Below are positions 54,000-63,073 of a stretch of DNA of 64,000 nt, in pieces (position 1 is the stretch's first letter; each line of letters begins with the position of its first letter). A program made the translations under genes and the position numbers. Origin of the DNA: Azospirillum ramasamyi (GTDB taxonomy: Bacteria; Pseudomonadota; Alphaproteobacteria; Azospirillales; Azospirillaceae); the NCBI RefSeq assembly GCF_003233655.1, contig NZ_CP029833.1:372001-436000 (forward strand), in the 5' to 3' direction. The notes below the pieces were generated by a model. The model made no database searches. It was given only the letters and a program-made list of their open reading frames with translations, and had not been told where the DNA came from.

Positions 54000-56900
54000 T
54001 TACCGTTCGGCCACCGCAGACGTCTGCAGGGCCGCCCCGTTCAGGAAGCGGCGCAGCGACGCCGGCTTCACCGGTTTGTAGAGCACGCCGCAGCCGCAAC
54101 GCTCCGCCTCGGCCCGCACCGCTTCGGAGCGGTCGGCGGTCAGCAGAAGCCCCTTGACCGGACGGCCCCACAATTCCCGCAACCGCTGCAGAACCGCAAG
54201 CCCCGTCTGCCCGCCTCCCACGTGATAATCCACGCAGACCACGTCGGGAAGCGCGCCGTCGAAGGGGGCGAGCGCCGCCAGCGCGCCGGACACGTCCGAC
54301 GCCGTCGCCACCCGGCAGCCCCATTGGCCGAGCAGGGCGCGCAAGCCGGCCAGGATCGGCTCCTCATTGTCGATGCACAGCACCAGCAGCCCGGCCGACA
54401 GGGCGGTGGGGACGGAGACCGGACGGTCGACCGCGGCGGCGCGCGCCCGCTCCACCGGCACCTCCACGGTGAATCCGGTGCCGCGCCCGACCGTGGACCG
54501 CATCGTGACCGGATGGCCGAGCAGTCGGGCGATGCGGTCGACGATGGCGAGGCCCAGCCCCAGCCCCTTGTCGGTCGGGTCGCCGTTGCCGTCCTCGCCG
54601 CCCAGCCGGCGGAACTCCTGGAACACCTCGTGGTGCCTGGCCTCGGGGATGCCGGGGCCGGTGTCCCACACCTCGATGCGCAGCCGGTCCCCCAGCATGG
54701 GATCGCGGCGCCGCCGGCAGCCCAGCAGGACCCGGCCCTTCGGCGTGTAGCGGACGGAATTGGACAGGAAATTCTGCAGAACCCGGCGCAGCAGCTGCGG
54801 GTCCGACCGCACCGTGGCGCCGCAGCCGACCACCCTCAGCGTCAACCCGCGTTCCTGCGCCAGGGCGGAGAACTCCACCCCCAGCCCGCCCAGCAGCTCG
54901 TCGATGGCGAAGCTGCGCATCTGCACCCGGACATTGCCGGCATCCAGCGAGGAGATGTCGAGCAGCCCGCCCAGCAGCATCTCGGTGGAGCGCAGGGCGG
55001 CGGCGGCATTGTCGATCATGCCGCATTCGGACAGCCGCTGCTCCGCCGTCGGCAGGGGGACGCGGATGCTCTCCTCCAGCGCCGAGACGAACAGGCGGGC
55101 GGCGTTCAGCGGCTGCAGCAGATCGTGGCTGGCGGCGGCGAGGAAGCGGGTCTTGCTGGCGTTGGCCGCCTCGGCCTCCGCCTTGGCCTGCTGCAGGGCG
55201 TCGGTGCGTTCCCGCACCCGGTGCTCCAGGCTTTCGTTGGCCTCGCGCAGGGCCTCCGCCGCCCGGTAGCGCTCGGTCACGTCGGTGTAGGTGGAGACGT
55301 AGCCGCCCTCCGGCAGCGGGTTGGCGACGATCTCCAGCACCGTGCCGTCGGGCCGGCGCCGCTCGTAGCGGTAGGGCCATTCCTGGTTGGCCGTGTCGCG
55401 GTTGGTCAGCAGCGCCTTCATGTCGTGGGCGCTGTATTCGCCGCGCCGCTCGTTGAAGCGGATCAGCTCGGCGAAGGGCACGCCCACCCGCACCATGTCC
55501 GCCGGCAGGTCGAGCAGTTCCAGATAGCGGTGGTTCCAGGCGGCGATGCGGTGGTCGGCGTCGATCACGCAGATGCCCTGGCCGATGTTCTCCAGCGTCG
55601 CCTGCAGCAGCTTGCGGTTGAAGCGCAGCGCCTCCGACGCCTCGTCCAGCATCGCCATGGCGTCGCCGCGCGACAGCGAGCGTCCCTGGAGCGAGGCCGC
55701 CATCACCACCCGCGCCGACGCCGCGCCGATGGCGCCGGCGATCAGCGTCTCGGTGAAGCGGACGGCGTCGAGGTCGGCCGGGCCGGCCTCGCCCTTGCGG
55801 CCGGCGGCGTAAGCGTCGAAGGCGGCGTTGCCGCGCTCCGCCCCGACGAAGCGGATGGCGAGTGCCCGCAGGTCGGCCAGCTTGGCGAGCGCCTGCGGGG
55901 TATCGTCGTCGTCCTGGTCGGCGGTGGCGGTGGTGTAGAAGACGGCCTGCGTGCGCTCCACCGCGCTGGGGCGGGCGAGCAGAGAGCCGGCGACGAAGGC
56001 GATCACGTTGGCCAGCAGGCTCCACAGGCTGGCGTGGGAGATCGGGTCCAGCCCCTCGATCCCGAACAGCGCCTGCGGGCGCAGCCAGCCGATGCCCCAG
56101 GGGCCGACCTCGAACAGCGCGTCGGGCACCGGGACGATGCGGGCCATCGACGGCACCATCAGCGTGTAGACCCACAGCAGGAAGCCGGCACCCAGCCCCG
56201 CCAGCGCCCCCACCCGGTTGGCACGCGGCCAGTAGAGCCCGCCGAAGAAGGCCGGCCCGAACTGCGCCACCGCGACGAAGGACAGCAGGCCGATGACGGT
56301 CAGCGGGTAATCGCGGTCGACCAGCCGGTGCATCACATAGGCCAGCAGCAGGATGCCCAGCACCGACAGCCGCCGCACAAGCAGCAGCGTGCCGACCATG
56401 TCGCGCCGGCCGACGCGGGCGGCGAAGCGCGGGCGGCTGAGCAGCAGCGGCATCACCACGTCGTTGCACAGCATGGTGCTGAGCGACACCGCGGCGACGA
56501 TCACCATGCCGGTCGCCGCCGACAGCCCGCCGATGAAGGACAGCAGGCTGAAGCCGCCGGCCCCCGCCGCGATCGGCAGGGTGATCATGAAGGTGTCGGG
56601 GTTGATGCCGTCACCGAAGGTGATCAGGCCGGCCACGGCGATGGGGATCATCAGCGCGCTCAAGGCCAGCAGATATGCCGGATACATCCAGGCGGCGGCG
56701 CGCAGATGGCGGGGGTTGTCGTTCTCCACCGTCATCACATGGTACATCTGCGGCAGGCAGAGGAAGGCGATCAGCGAGATCGCCGTGTTCGACCACCATG
56801 TCGGGTCGGAGAAGCTGGGCGACAGCAGCGGTTCCGCCTGCGGCCGGGAGATCAGGTCGGTGTAGCCGTCGAACATGCCCCAGACGATGAAGGCCGCCAC

Positions 56901-57542
56901 GGCCAGGAAGACGGTCAGCTTCACCAGGCTTTCGAAGGCGATGGCCAGCATCAGGCCGCGGTGATGCTCGCTGGCGTTGATGTGGCGGACGCCGAACAGG
57001 ATGGTGAAGACCGCCATCGACAGGGCGACAGCGAAGGCGGTGTCGCCCCAGATCGGCGGCGGCAGGGCTGCCGGGGCCGCCAGCGAGGGGGCCGTCAGCA
57101 CGTCGAAGCTCGCCGCCACCGCCTTCAACTGGAGCGCGATGTAGGGCAGCACGCCCACCAGCGCCGTCAGCGTCACCAGCGCCGCCACCGCCTGGCTCTT
57201 GCCATAGCGCGCGCCGATGAAGTCGGCGATGGAGGTGACGTTCTGCGCCTTGGTGATGGCGATGATCTTGGTCAGCACCGGCCGCGCCGCCAGCAGCAGG
57301 AACATCGGCGCCAGATAGATCGGCAGGAAATCGAAGCCGCTGGCCGATGCCCGCCCGACCGACCCGTAGAAGCTCCAGCTGGTGTTGTAGATGCAGAGCG
57401 TCAGCGCATAGAGGATGCCGGCCGCGCGCGGCGAGGACAGCACCAGCGTTCCGCCCGCGGTGCGCCGGTCGCCCCACCAGGCGATGGCGAACAGCACGCC
57501 CAGATAGGCCGCCGACACGGCCAGGACCAGCCAACTCTGCAC
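54000..57542 (-). CDS. Sodium:solute-symporter-type hybrid histidine kinase
   Basis: A 1180-residue membrane kinase. Residues about 1-520 form a Na+/solute symporter-like domain with 13 or so TM segments (VSAAYLGVLFAIAWWGDRRT; CIYNTSWSFYGSVGRASASG; KAQNVTSIADFIGARYGKSQ). A PAS domain follows (about 650-760: ENIGQGICVIDADHRIAAWN), then a coiled coil, HisKA with His806 in AASHDLLQPLNAARLFVSAL, HATPase (GLGLGLAIVDRIARLLGHPV) and a C-terminal receiver with Asp1105 in CVDYHVGGGQTG. It resembles the CbrA/NahK-ErcS type. Start is the GTG at 57542. The kinase precedes the LuxR regulator on the same strand. The transporter-like part may import a substrate or only sense it. Confidence 0.92.
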   Translation of the reverse strand: MQSWLVLAVSAAYLGVLFAIAWWGDRRTAGGTLVLSSPRAAGILYALTLCIYNTSWSFYGSVGRASASGFDFLPIYLAPMFLLLAARPVLTKIIAITKAQNVTSIADFIGARYGKSQAVAALVTLTALVGVLPYIALQLKAVAASFDVLTAPSLAAPAALPPPIWGDTAFAVALSMAVFTILFGVRHINASEHHRGLMLAIAFESLVKLTVFLAVAAFIVWGMFDGYTDLISRPQAEPLLSPSFSDPTWWSNTAISLIAFLCLPQMYHVMTVENDNPRHLRAAAWMYPAYLLALSALMIPIAVAGLITFGDGINPDTFMITLPIAAGAGGFSLLSFIGGLSAATGMVIVAAVSLSTMLCNDVVMPLLLSRPRFAARVGRRDMVGTLLLVRRLSVLGILLLAYVMHRLVDRDYPLTVIGLLSFVAVAQFGPAFFGGLYWPRANRVGALAGLGAGFLLWVYTLMVPSMARIVPVPDALFEVGPWGIGWLRPQALFGIEGLDPISHASLWSLLANVIAFVAGSLLARPSAVERTQAVFYTTATADQDDDDTPQALAKLADLRALAIRFVGAERGNAAFDAYAAGRKGEAGPADLDAVRFTETLIAGAIGAASARVVMAASLQGRSLSRGDAMAMLDEASEALRFNRKLLQATLENIGQGICVIDADHRIAAWNHRYLELLDLPADMVRVGVPFAELIRFNERRGEYSAHDMKALLTNRDTANQEWPYRYERRRPDGTVLEIVANPLPEGGYVSTYTDVTERYRAAEALREANESLEHRVRERTDALQQAKAEAEAANASKTRFLAAASHDLLQPLNAARLFVSALEESIRVPLPTAEQRLSECGMIDNAAAALRSTEMLLGGLLDISSLDAGNVRVQMRSFAIDELLGGLGVEFSALAQERGLTLRVVGCGATVRSDPQLLRRVLQNFLSNSVRYTPKGRVLLGCRRRRDPMLGDRLRIEVWDTGPGIPEARHHEVFQEFRRLGGEDGNGDPTDKGLGLGLAIVDRIARLLGHPVTMRSTVGRGTGFTVEVPVERARAAAVDRPVSVPTALSAGLLVLCIDNEEPILAGLRALLGQWGCRVATASDVSGALAALAPFDGALPDVVCVDYHVGGGQTGLAVLQRLRELWGRPVKGLLLTADRSEAVRAEAERCGCGVLYKPVKPASLRRFLNGAALQTSAVAER

Positions 57543-57812
57543 GACCGACGGACCTCTCGGGAGGGGAGGAAAGGGGGAGGGAACGGGGAATGATGAAGCC
57601 GGTCGACCCTATCCCAATCGCCCCGCCGGCAACAATGACCGGCGCTCCGCGGCTGGAACAATCGGGGGTCTCCATAGGTTTACTGCGACGCCGCCGCTGG
57701 GAAAGCGTCGCGAAACGCCCAATCTGTGGCAAGATGGCTTATCGTGAAGGAGCCCGGCCCGTGGTGCCGGCCCCGGTGCGTGGCCTGAAACGGAAGACGG
57801 ACACCCAACAGA

Positions 57813-58061
57813 ATGCTGATAGACGCCTATTTGGGGTTCCGGGTCGGGGACGTGGTCCTGGATCGCGCGGAGCTTGCCGCCGGTACCGCCACCATCAAGG
57901 AGATCCACGTCGTCCCGTGCGACTGGGCGCATGGCCTGACCGGCATCGCCGTCATGGAGAACGGCGCCGAGCGCTTCATCGTCCAGCTGAAGAAGGTGCG
58001 CCCGACCGAAGAGGTCGAGACCGAGAGCAACGTCCGGCCCCTGCGCCACCGCGCGCGTTGA
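57813..58061 (+). CDS. Small protein of unknown function
   Basis: An 82-residue protein (MLIDAYLGFRVGDVVLDRAE...) of mixed β-strand character, e.g. VGDVVLDRAELAAGTATIKE and GIAVMENGAERFIVQLKKVR, ending in a basic tail PLRHRAR. I do not recognise a family. Its amino-acid composition is that of a real protein and not of a shadow frame, and a strong terminator follows 28 nt after its stop. No good ribosome site is seen, so the start is uncertain. It is divergent from the large hybrid kinase gene. Confidence 0.55.
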   Translation: MLIDAYLGFRVGDVVLDRAELAAGTATIKEIHVVPCDWAHGLTGIAVMENGAERFIVQLKKVRPTEEVETESNVRPLRHRAR

Positions 58062-58088
58062 GCGGAAACGTCATTCGCTGAGAACGGC

Positions 58089-58123
58089 AAGGCCCGCCGC
58101 CCCGGATCGGAGCGGCGGGCCTT
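58089..58123 (+). terminator. Terminator hairpin after the 82-residue protein gene
   Basis: AAGGCCCGCCGC (58089-58100) pairs perfectly with GCGGCGGGCCTT (58112-58123) around an 11-nt loop, followed by CGTTCTT. It stands between convergent genes and could act both ways. Directly after it, CGTTCTTGCGGTGAC is repeated in tandem (58124-58138, 58139-58153). Confidence 0.75.
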
Positions 58124-58183
58124 CGTTCTTGCGGTGACCGTTCTTGCGGTGACGTCCGCGCCGGCCGGCGAGCCGGGGCGGCG

Positions 58184-58474
58184 TCAGTGGCGAAGCTGGA
58201 CGCGCCCGCCGCCCATGCGCGCGTCGTCGACGCGGGCGATGGCGGGCAGGCCGCGCAGGAAGGCGGCGCCGGTGTCGGTCGCCTCGAACAGGACATGGCC
58301 CTGGCGGTCCTGGCCGCGGAAACGGGCCTCGGTCGCCATGCCGGCATTGCGGACGGCGGCCGACAGCTCGGACACGGCCTTCCAGATGCGGGCACGGTGT
58401 TCGGCGGCGCTGGAACAGCCGGCGGAATCCGCGACGGCCAGCGTTACGGTAAAGGAATGAAGCTCGATCGCCAT
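58184..58474 (-). CDS. Small protein of unknown function
   Basis: A 96-residue protein beginning MAIELHSFTVTLAVADSAGC, with a helical middle (HRARIWKAVSELSAAVRNAG) and a C-terminal part FLRGLPAIARVDDARMGGGR. I do not recognise it. No clear ribosome site precedes the ATG at 58474, and longer in-frame starts exist (for example at 58531), so both the start and the reality of the gene are moderately sure. It ends convergently to the terminator at 58.1 kb. Confidence 0.45.
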   Translation of the reverse strand: MAIELHSFTVTLAVADSAGCSSAAEHRARIWKAVSELSAAVRNAGMATEARFRGQDRQGHVLFEATDTGAAFLRGLPAIARVDDARMGGGRVQLRH

Positions 58475-58568
58475 GGTGGCACCACGGAACAGGAATTGCG
58501 GGAGTGAAAGTACCCGGATCGTTCCGGCCATCGGCCGGATACGGCGCCGGCCCTTGGGATCGAGAAAC

Positions 58569-58817
58569 TCAGTCGTAGCGGGGAAGCTTCGACAGGACGA
58601 TGTCGCTGATGAGGCCGCGGAGCTGGCTGACCGGAAGCTGTTCGACCGGTATGCTGACGGCGCGGGCGTAGGTCTCGCAAACGTGCCAGGCATGGTCGGG
58701 TTCGACCAGGATGTGCCGGGCGAGATCATATTCATCGGCGTTCGCCCGACCGGGGAGCGCCTTTTCACAGGCCAGAGCGGTTTGCACCATGTCGCTGGCC
58801 AGACTGTGCAGATTCAT
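58569..58817 (-). CDS. Small acidic helical protein of unknown function
   Basis: An 82-residue protein starting MNLHSLASDMVQTALACEKA and rich in helix (LARHILVEPDHAWHVCETYA; LPVSQLRGLISDIVLSKLPR). The ATG at 58817 has GGAAGG 8 nt upstream; a GTG three codons earlier is less well placed. It has its own probable promoter at 58.86 kb. I do not recognise the family. Composition and ribosome site make it a likely real gene. Confidence 0.6.
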   Translation of the reverse strand: MNLHSLASDMVQTALACEKALPGRANADEYDLARHILVEPDHAWHVCETYARAVSIPVEQLPVSQLRGLISDIVLSKLPRYD

Positions 58818-58848
58818 GGATGGCACCTTCCCATGTTCGGGAATTGGT

Positions 58849-58887
58849 TGGGAACACGAACAGATTATACCTTCGGACCAGTTCCCA
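58849..58887 (-). promoter_or_regulatory. Promoter with perfect TATAAT flanked by an inverted repeat
   Basis: On the minus strand TATAAT is at 58869-58864, about 47 nt before the 82-residue protein start, with a weak -35 candidate TTGTGG 15 nt upstream. GTTCCCA (58881-58887) and TGGGAAC (58849-58855) form an inverted repeat on both sides of the -10 box, a typical place for a repressor. Confidence 0.45.
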
Positions 58888-59116
58888 CAACGGTGCCTAT
58901 GACGTTCGGCTGTGACAATTGAACGGTTGCGTCACAGCGGGCGCGTCGGCAAAGCTGACGGTGGCCGGCCTCTAACCTGTATCAACATAGGTTGAGGCGG
59001 TTTATTCCGCCCGTGACCGTTTCGCGGGTCAGACGCGGCAAATTCCGGCGAACTCCTGCGACAATCCCCTCTTGCGCCGGACGCGGTTTTGCCCATCGGG
59101 GCGGGGAGGCCGAGGG

Positions 59117-59150
59117 GGCTCCCGACCCCGCAGGGGCAGGATCGGGAGCC
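59117..59150 (-). terminator. Hairpin after the TerB-like gene
   Basis: GGCTCCCGA (59117-59125) pairs with TCGGGAGCC (59142-59150), and the inner CCCC-gca-GGGG also pairs. It lies 16 nt beyond the TerB-like stop on the minus strand. No T-run follows. The rest of the 58.82-59.16 kb stretch, apart from the promoter above, shows no gene. Confidence 0.6.
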
Positions 59151-59165
59151 GGTTCGACCCGGCCC

Positions 59166-59591
59166 TCAGGCGTCCAGCACGGTCCGGCTGTTCTTCACCA
59201 CCAGGGCCTGGAAATAGGGCTGCAGCTTGGCGTCGTCGAAGCCGAAGGCCTGCTGGAAGCGGACGATCAGGTCGCGTTCGCCCTGCTCCGCCTCGCCGTC
59301 GGCCATGGCGCTGTCGATCATGTTCAGCAGGATGCACAGGCGCTGCTGCTCGTTCAGCTTCGGCGCGACCTCGCCCAGGAACGTGTCGGGCGGGGTGCTG
59401 CGCGCGAACTTGAAGCAGCGGTCCAGTTCCTCGCGCGTGGAGTTGCGGCCGAGGACGGAGACCAGATGGCCCACCTCCTCCGGATCGATCTCGCCGTCCG
59501 ACGCCATGCAGTAGATCAGCGAGACGACGAGCGCCCGGCGCGGGTTCATCTCCAGCGGAGCGTTGCCCTTGAACATATCGAACAGACCCAT
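59166..59591 (-). CDS. TerB-like tellurite-resistance family protein
   Basis: A 141-residue all-helical protein of the TerB/DjlA N-domain type: MNPRRALVVSLIYCMASDGE followed by IDPEEVGHLVSVLGRN, and LNEQQRLCILLNMIDSAMAD followed by GEAEQGERDLIVRFQQAFG. The two acidic D-G-E-x-D/E loops (SDGEIDPEE, ADGEAEQGE) are the family metal-binding signature. A strong GGGGAGG precedes the ATG at 59591. No other ter genes are close, so tellurite resistance is not implied; stress sensing at the membrane is the usual proposal. Confidence 0.8.
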   Translation of the reverse strand: MGLFDMFKGNAPLEMNPRRALVVSLIYCMASDGEIDPEEVGHLVSVLGRNSTREELDRCFKFARSTPPDTFLGEVAPKLNEQQRLCILLNMIDSAMADGEAEQGERDLIVRFQQAFGFDDAKLQPYFQALVVKNSRTVLDA

Positions 59592-59853
59592 GTTCCTACC
59601 TCCCCAATGGTCAAGTCGCCCGCGCATTTGGGCCCGTGGGGTACCCCGTGCAAGATGGGGGGAGGGGCGATTTTTTGCGGATGCTGTGCTCTGCCGTCCC
59701 GGCGCCCGCCATAGGGAAAAACCCTGAGACGGGCCGCCGTCGAATAGCGCGCCGGCCCGGCGGGTTTCGTGATAGTTTGGACTTGAAGCTTTGGGTTGGC
59801 CGTGACGATCGGGCTGCATCGCGCGGCGTGTCGGGGGAATTCCGGGAGGATCT

Positions 59854-62547
59854 GTGGGACGCTTCGTCCGGGGCGCTCTGGTTGTGGTGGTCGTCCTGGC
59901 CGCATTGGCCGGCAACGCGGCGCACAGAATCTATTACGACTACCAGGACACTCAGCAGCACCGCTTCGCCATGGTCCGCGACATGGCCCGGCTGGTGGAC
60001 GACCATGTCCACCGGACGGTGCGCGCGGCCGACATCGCGCTCGACCAGACGGCCGCGATGGTGGCGGAGGCCGGCGGGCCGCAGAGGATGCGCGACCTGA
60101 AGCATTGGACCCGCCTGCGCGAATACGCCGCCCATGTCGAGGGCGCGGACGCGATCTGGATCTTCGACGCCGACGGGCGGGCCATCCTGGAATCAGCCAG
60201 CTTTCCCAACCGCATCGCCGGCTTCGCCGATCCGGCCGGGCTGGAGGCCATGCGGAACGGCATGCGCCTGCATATCGGCGCCGGGCAGCCGGGCCGCACC
60301 GGCAGCCAGCCGATGGTCTTTCCGGTGTCCCGTCCCCTGCATGACGACCAGGGGCGCTTCGTCGGCGTGGCGTCCGCGTCGATCCGGGTCGATACCCTCA
60401 CCGACTTCTACAACATGCTGGGGTTCGAGTTCGACCCGCTGATCGGCGTCTACCGTCCGAACGGGGAGGTCGTCGCCCGCCGCCCGGCGACCGAGGCTTC
60501 GGCGGGTCGGTCGGTGGCCGGCGGGCTGCTGTTCCAGACCCAGCTGCGCGAGGCGCCGGACGGGCATTATCTGTCGCCGTCGATGCTGGACGGGGTGCTG
60601 CGCATCGCCGCCTACCGCACGATGCGCGATTACGGTCTGGTGGTGGTGACCGGCATCGACCGGACCGAGGCGATGGCGGAATGGCGCACCCGCACCCTCT
60701 ACACGGTGGTGGAGACCGCCGTCGGGCTGCTGGCGATCCTGGCGGCGCTGGCCTGGGGCCTGCGTTACCTGGACCGCGAGCGCAAGGCGCAGGTGGCGCT
60801 GGCCGAAGCGCGCAACGCGGTGGAGCGGACCAGCGCCGAGCGCGACGAGAGCGCCCGGCTGGCCGCGGCGCTCGACCATGCCCGCGACATGGCGGAGACC
60901 GCGCGGCAGGCCGCCGAGGCCGCCAACCGCGCCAAGGGCGAATTCCTGGCCGGGCTGAGCCACGAGCTGCGCACCCCGCTGAACGCGGTGATCGGCTTCG
61001 CCGACCTGATGGCGCGCGAGGCGGAAGGGCCGGTCGGCAACCCGGTCTACCGGCAATATGCCGCCAATGTCCGCGATTCCGGCCAGCATGTGCTGGAACT
61101 GATCAACGAGATCCTCGACCAGGCGCGGGCGGAGGCCGGCGCGCTTTCGATCGAAGAGGGGCGCTGCGATCTGGAGGCGGCGGCCGACTTCGCCCTCCGC
61201 ATGCTGATCCCGCGGGCGGAGCGGGCCGGCGTGCGGCTGTCGGCGGCGGTGGCGCCCGAGCTGCGGCATCTGCGCGGCGACGACCGGCGCATCCGCCAGA
61301 TCCTGCTGAACCTGATCGCCAACGGGGTGAAATACACGCCGTCGGGCGGCTCCGTGACCGTGACGGCCGCGGTCGAAGAGGGTGTTCCGGTGATCCGCGT
61401 CACCGACACCGGCCTCGGCATCCCCGCCGAGGATGTCGATCGTGTGCTGGAGCCCTTCGCCCGCGTGCACAGCGCCGCCAACCGCGGCATCGAGGGCGCC
61501 GGACTGGGGCTGCCGCTGACCAAGCGGCTGGTGGAGCTGCATGGCGGCGCCCTGGCGCTGCACAGCAGGCTGGGCGTCGGGACCACGGTGACGGTGCGCC
61601 TGCCTGCCGGCCGCCTGCTGCCGCCGGAAGCCCGGCCGGCGCCTGCTCCGGCCCCTGCCCCCGCCCCGGGGCCGGCCCCGTCACCGGAGCCGGCCCCGGC
61701 GGTGCAGCCGCTGTCGGTCCTGCTGGTGGACGACGATGCGACCGTGCGCGACATGGTGGCCGGGCTGCTGCGCGGCTGGGGGCACCGCGTGATCGCGGCG
61801 TCCAATGCCAACGAGGCGCTGGTGATCCTGGACGGGCCGGAGCCGCTGGACCTGATGCTGAGCGACGTGGTCATGCCGCCGGGCATGGACGGTACGGAGC
61901 TGGCGCGGCAGGCCGCCCGCATGCGGCCCGGCCTGCCGGTGCTGCTGGCCTCCGGCTTCGCCGCGCATGCCGTCGGCAACCCCGCCGCCTTCGGACCCGA
62001 GGTGGCGATGATCGCCAAGCCCTTCTCCATCGACGAACTGCGCCTGCAACTGGCCCGCATCACCGGCGCGCGCGTGGCGGCGGCGGTGCCATCCTCCGCC
62101 CCGGCGTCCCCACTGGTTTCCGTGCCGGCTCCCGCCCCGCCCCGGCCGGCCGGACCGCCGCGCCTGCTGATCGCCGAGGATCTGTCGATCAACCGCGAGC
62201 TGCTGGCCGCCCTGTTCCGTGACAGCGGCTATCGGATCGATATGGTCGCCGACGGTGCCGCGGCGGTGGAGGCGGTGCAGGCCGGCGACCATGATCTCGT
62301 GCTGATGGACGTGCAGATGCCGGTCATGGACGGGCTGGAGGCCAGCCGGGCCATCCGCGCGATGCCGCCGCCCCGCGGCGACCTGCCGATCCTGGCGCTG
62401 ACCGCCGGCTCCTCCGAAGAGGAACGGCGCCAGTGCCGCGAGGCCGGCATGAACGGGCATATCGGCAAGCCCTATGACCGCGAGGTCCTGCTGCGTCAGA
62501 TCGCCCGCATCCTCGACTCCGGCCGCAGCCGGACGGGCGTTGCGTGA
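59854..62547 (+). CDS. Hybrid histidine kinase with two receiver domains
   Basis: An 897-residue membrane kinase. TM1 (about 6-24), a periplasmic dCache/PDC-type sensor (about 30-285: DHVHRTVRAADIALDQTAAM; YRTMRDYGLVVVTGIDRTEA) and TM2 (about 288-308). After a coiled coil comes HisKA with His370 in GEFLAGLSHELRTPLNAVIG, then HATPase (GIEGAGLGLPLTKRLVELHG), a Pro/Ala-rich linker, receiver 1 with Asp671 (LMLSDVVMPPGMDG) and receiver 2 with Asp819 (LVLMDVQMPVMDG). The start is a GTG at 59854 with GGGAGGA upstream. No output domain and no adjacent regulator, so its partner is elsewhere. Ligand unknown; the PDC/dCache type often binds small organic molecules. Confidence 0.9.
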   Translation: MGRFVRGALVVVVVLAALAGNAAHRIYYDYQDTQQHRFAMVRDMARLVDDHVHRTVRAADIALDQTAAMVAEAGGPQRMRDLKHWTRLREYAAHVEGADAIWIFDADGRAILESASFPNRIAGFADPAGLEAMRNGMRLHIGAGQPGRTGSQPMVFPVSRPLHDDQGRFVGVASASIRVDTLTDFYNMLGFEFDPLIGVYRPNGEVVARRPATEASAGRSVAGGLLFQTQLREAPDGHYLSPSMLDGVLRIAAYRTMRDYGLVVVTGIDRTEAMAEWRTRTLYTVVETAVGLLAILAALAWGLRYLDRERKAQVALAEARNAVERTSAERDESARLAAALDHARDMAETARQAAEAANRAKGEFLAGLSHELRTPLNAVIGFADLMAREAEGPVGNPVYRQYAANVRDSGQHVLELINEILDQARAEAGALSIEEGRCDLEAAADFALRMLIPRAERAGVRLSAAVAPELRHLRGDDRRIRQILLNLIANGVKYTPSGGSVTVTAAVEEGVPVIRVTDTGLGIPAEDVDRVLEPFARVHSAANRGIEGAGLGLPLTKRLVELHGGALALHSRLGVGTTVTVRLPAGRLLPPEARPAPAPAPAPAPGPAPSPEPAPAVQPLSVLLVDDDATVRDMVAGLLRGWGHRVIAASNANEALVILDGPEPLDLMLSDVVMPPGMDGTELARQAARMRPGLPVLLASGFAAHAVGNPAAFGPEVAMIAKPFSIDELRLQLARITGARVAAAVPSSAPASPLVSVPAPAPPRPAGPPRLLIAEDLSINRELLAALFRDSGYRIDMVADGAAAVEAVQAGDHDLVLMDVQMPVMDGLEASRAIRAMPPPRGDLPILALTAGSSEEERRQCREAGMNGHIGKPYDREVLLRQIARILDSGRSRTGVA

Positions 62548-62616
62548 AACGTCGCGAATTTTCCGGGGTGAATTTTGGGGGTGAATCCCGCAGGGGGAGG
62601 TGACTGCCGGCAGCCG

Positions 62617-62931
62617 TCAGGGCTGTTCGAAGACCTGCGGGAAATGGGCGAGGCGGCGGCCGAACAGGCTTTGCGGCGCGGCCTCTCCCGACGTCTTGGT
62701 CTGGACCTGGGTCATCGCGGCCGGCATCCCTGCGGGCAAGTCCGGGGTGACAGGCAGGGCGCGCGCGGAGGTCGGGCGGGGCCGGCGTTCCGACTTGTCG
62801 GGCGGGGCGTAGAAATGAAGGGTCAGCTGACCGTCGGCTTCCGCCGCATAGGGCAAGCCGGGAGCCGTCCGGCGTTCGGTGCCGGGAAGCACATACTGCT
62901 CGCCTTGGTCGGTGCGTTCGATATGCGGCAT
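62617..62931 (-). CDS. Small protein of unknown function
   Basis: A 104-residue protein starting MPHIERTDQGEQYVLPGTER, with ADGQLTLHFYAPPDKSERRP in the middle and FGRRLAHFPQVFEQP at the end. It is proline- and arginine-rich and probably mostly unfolded. I do not recognise it. The ATG at 62931 has a weak AGGATA site. It is 142 nt downstream of the pit stop on the same strand. It could be a short partner gene, but a chance frame is not fully excluded. Confidence 0.45.
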   Translation of the reverse strand: MPHIERTDQGEQYVLPGTERRTAPGLPYAAEADGQLTLHFYAPPDKSERRPRPTSARALPVTPDLPAGMPAAMTQVQTKTSGEAAPQSLFGRRLAHFPQVFEQP

Positions 62932-63073
62932 GACCGGTATCCTGTCTCCACCGCACCGATCCTGCCGTTCCGGCCCTTCCGGGTCAAGGCTGCGCTGCTG
63001 AACGAAGGGTTTATCCGTTCGCGTCGCGTTCCTGCCCCGGATTTCCCGCCCCGCCGGGCGGCCGGCGGCCCGA

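Noticed and set aside
54222-57593. Long plus-strand open frame opposite the hybrid kinase
   Set aside because: No motifs, biased composition, antisense to a gene with complete kinase motifs.
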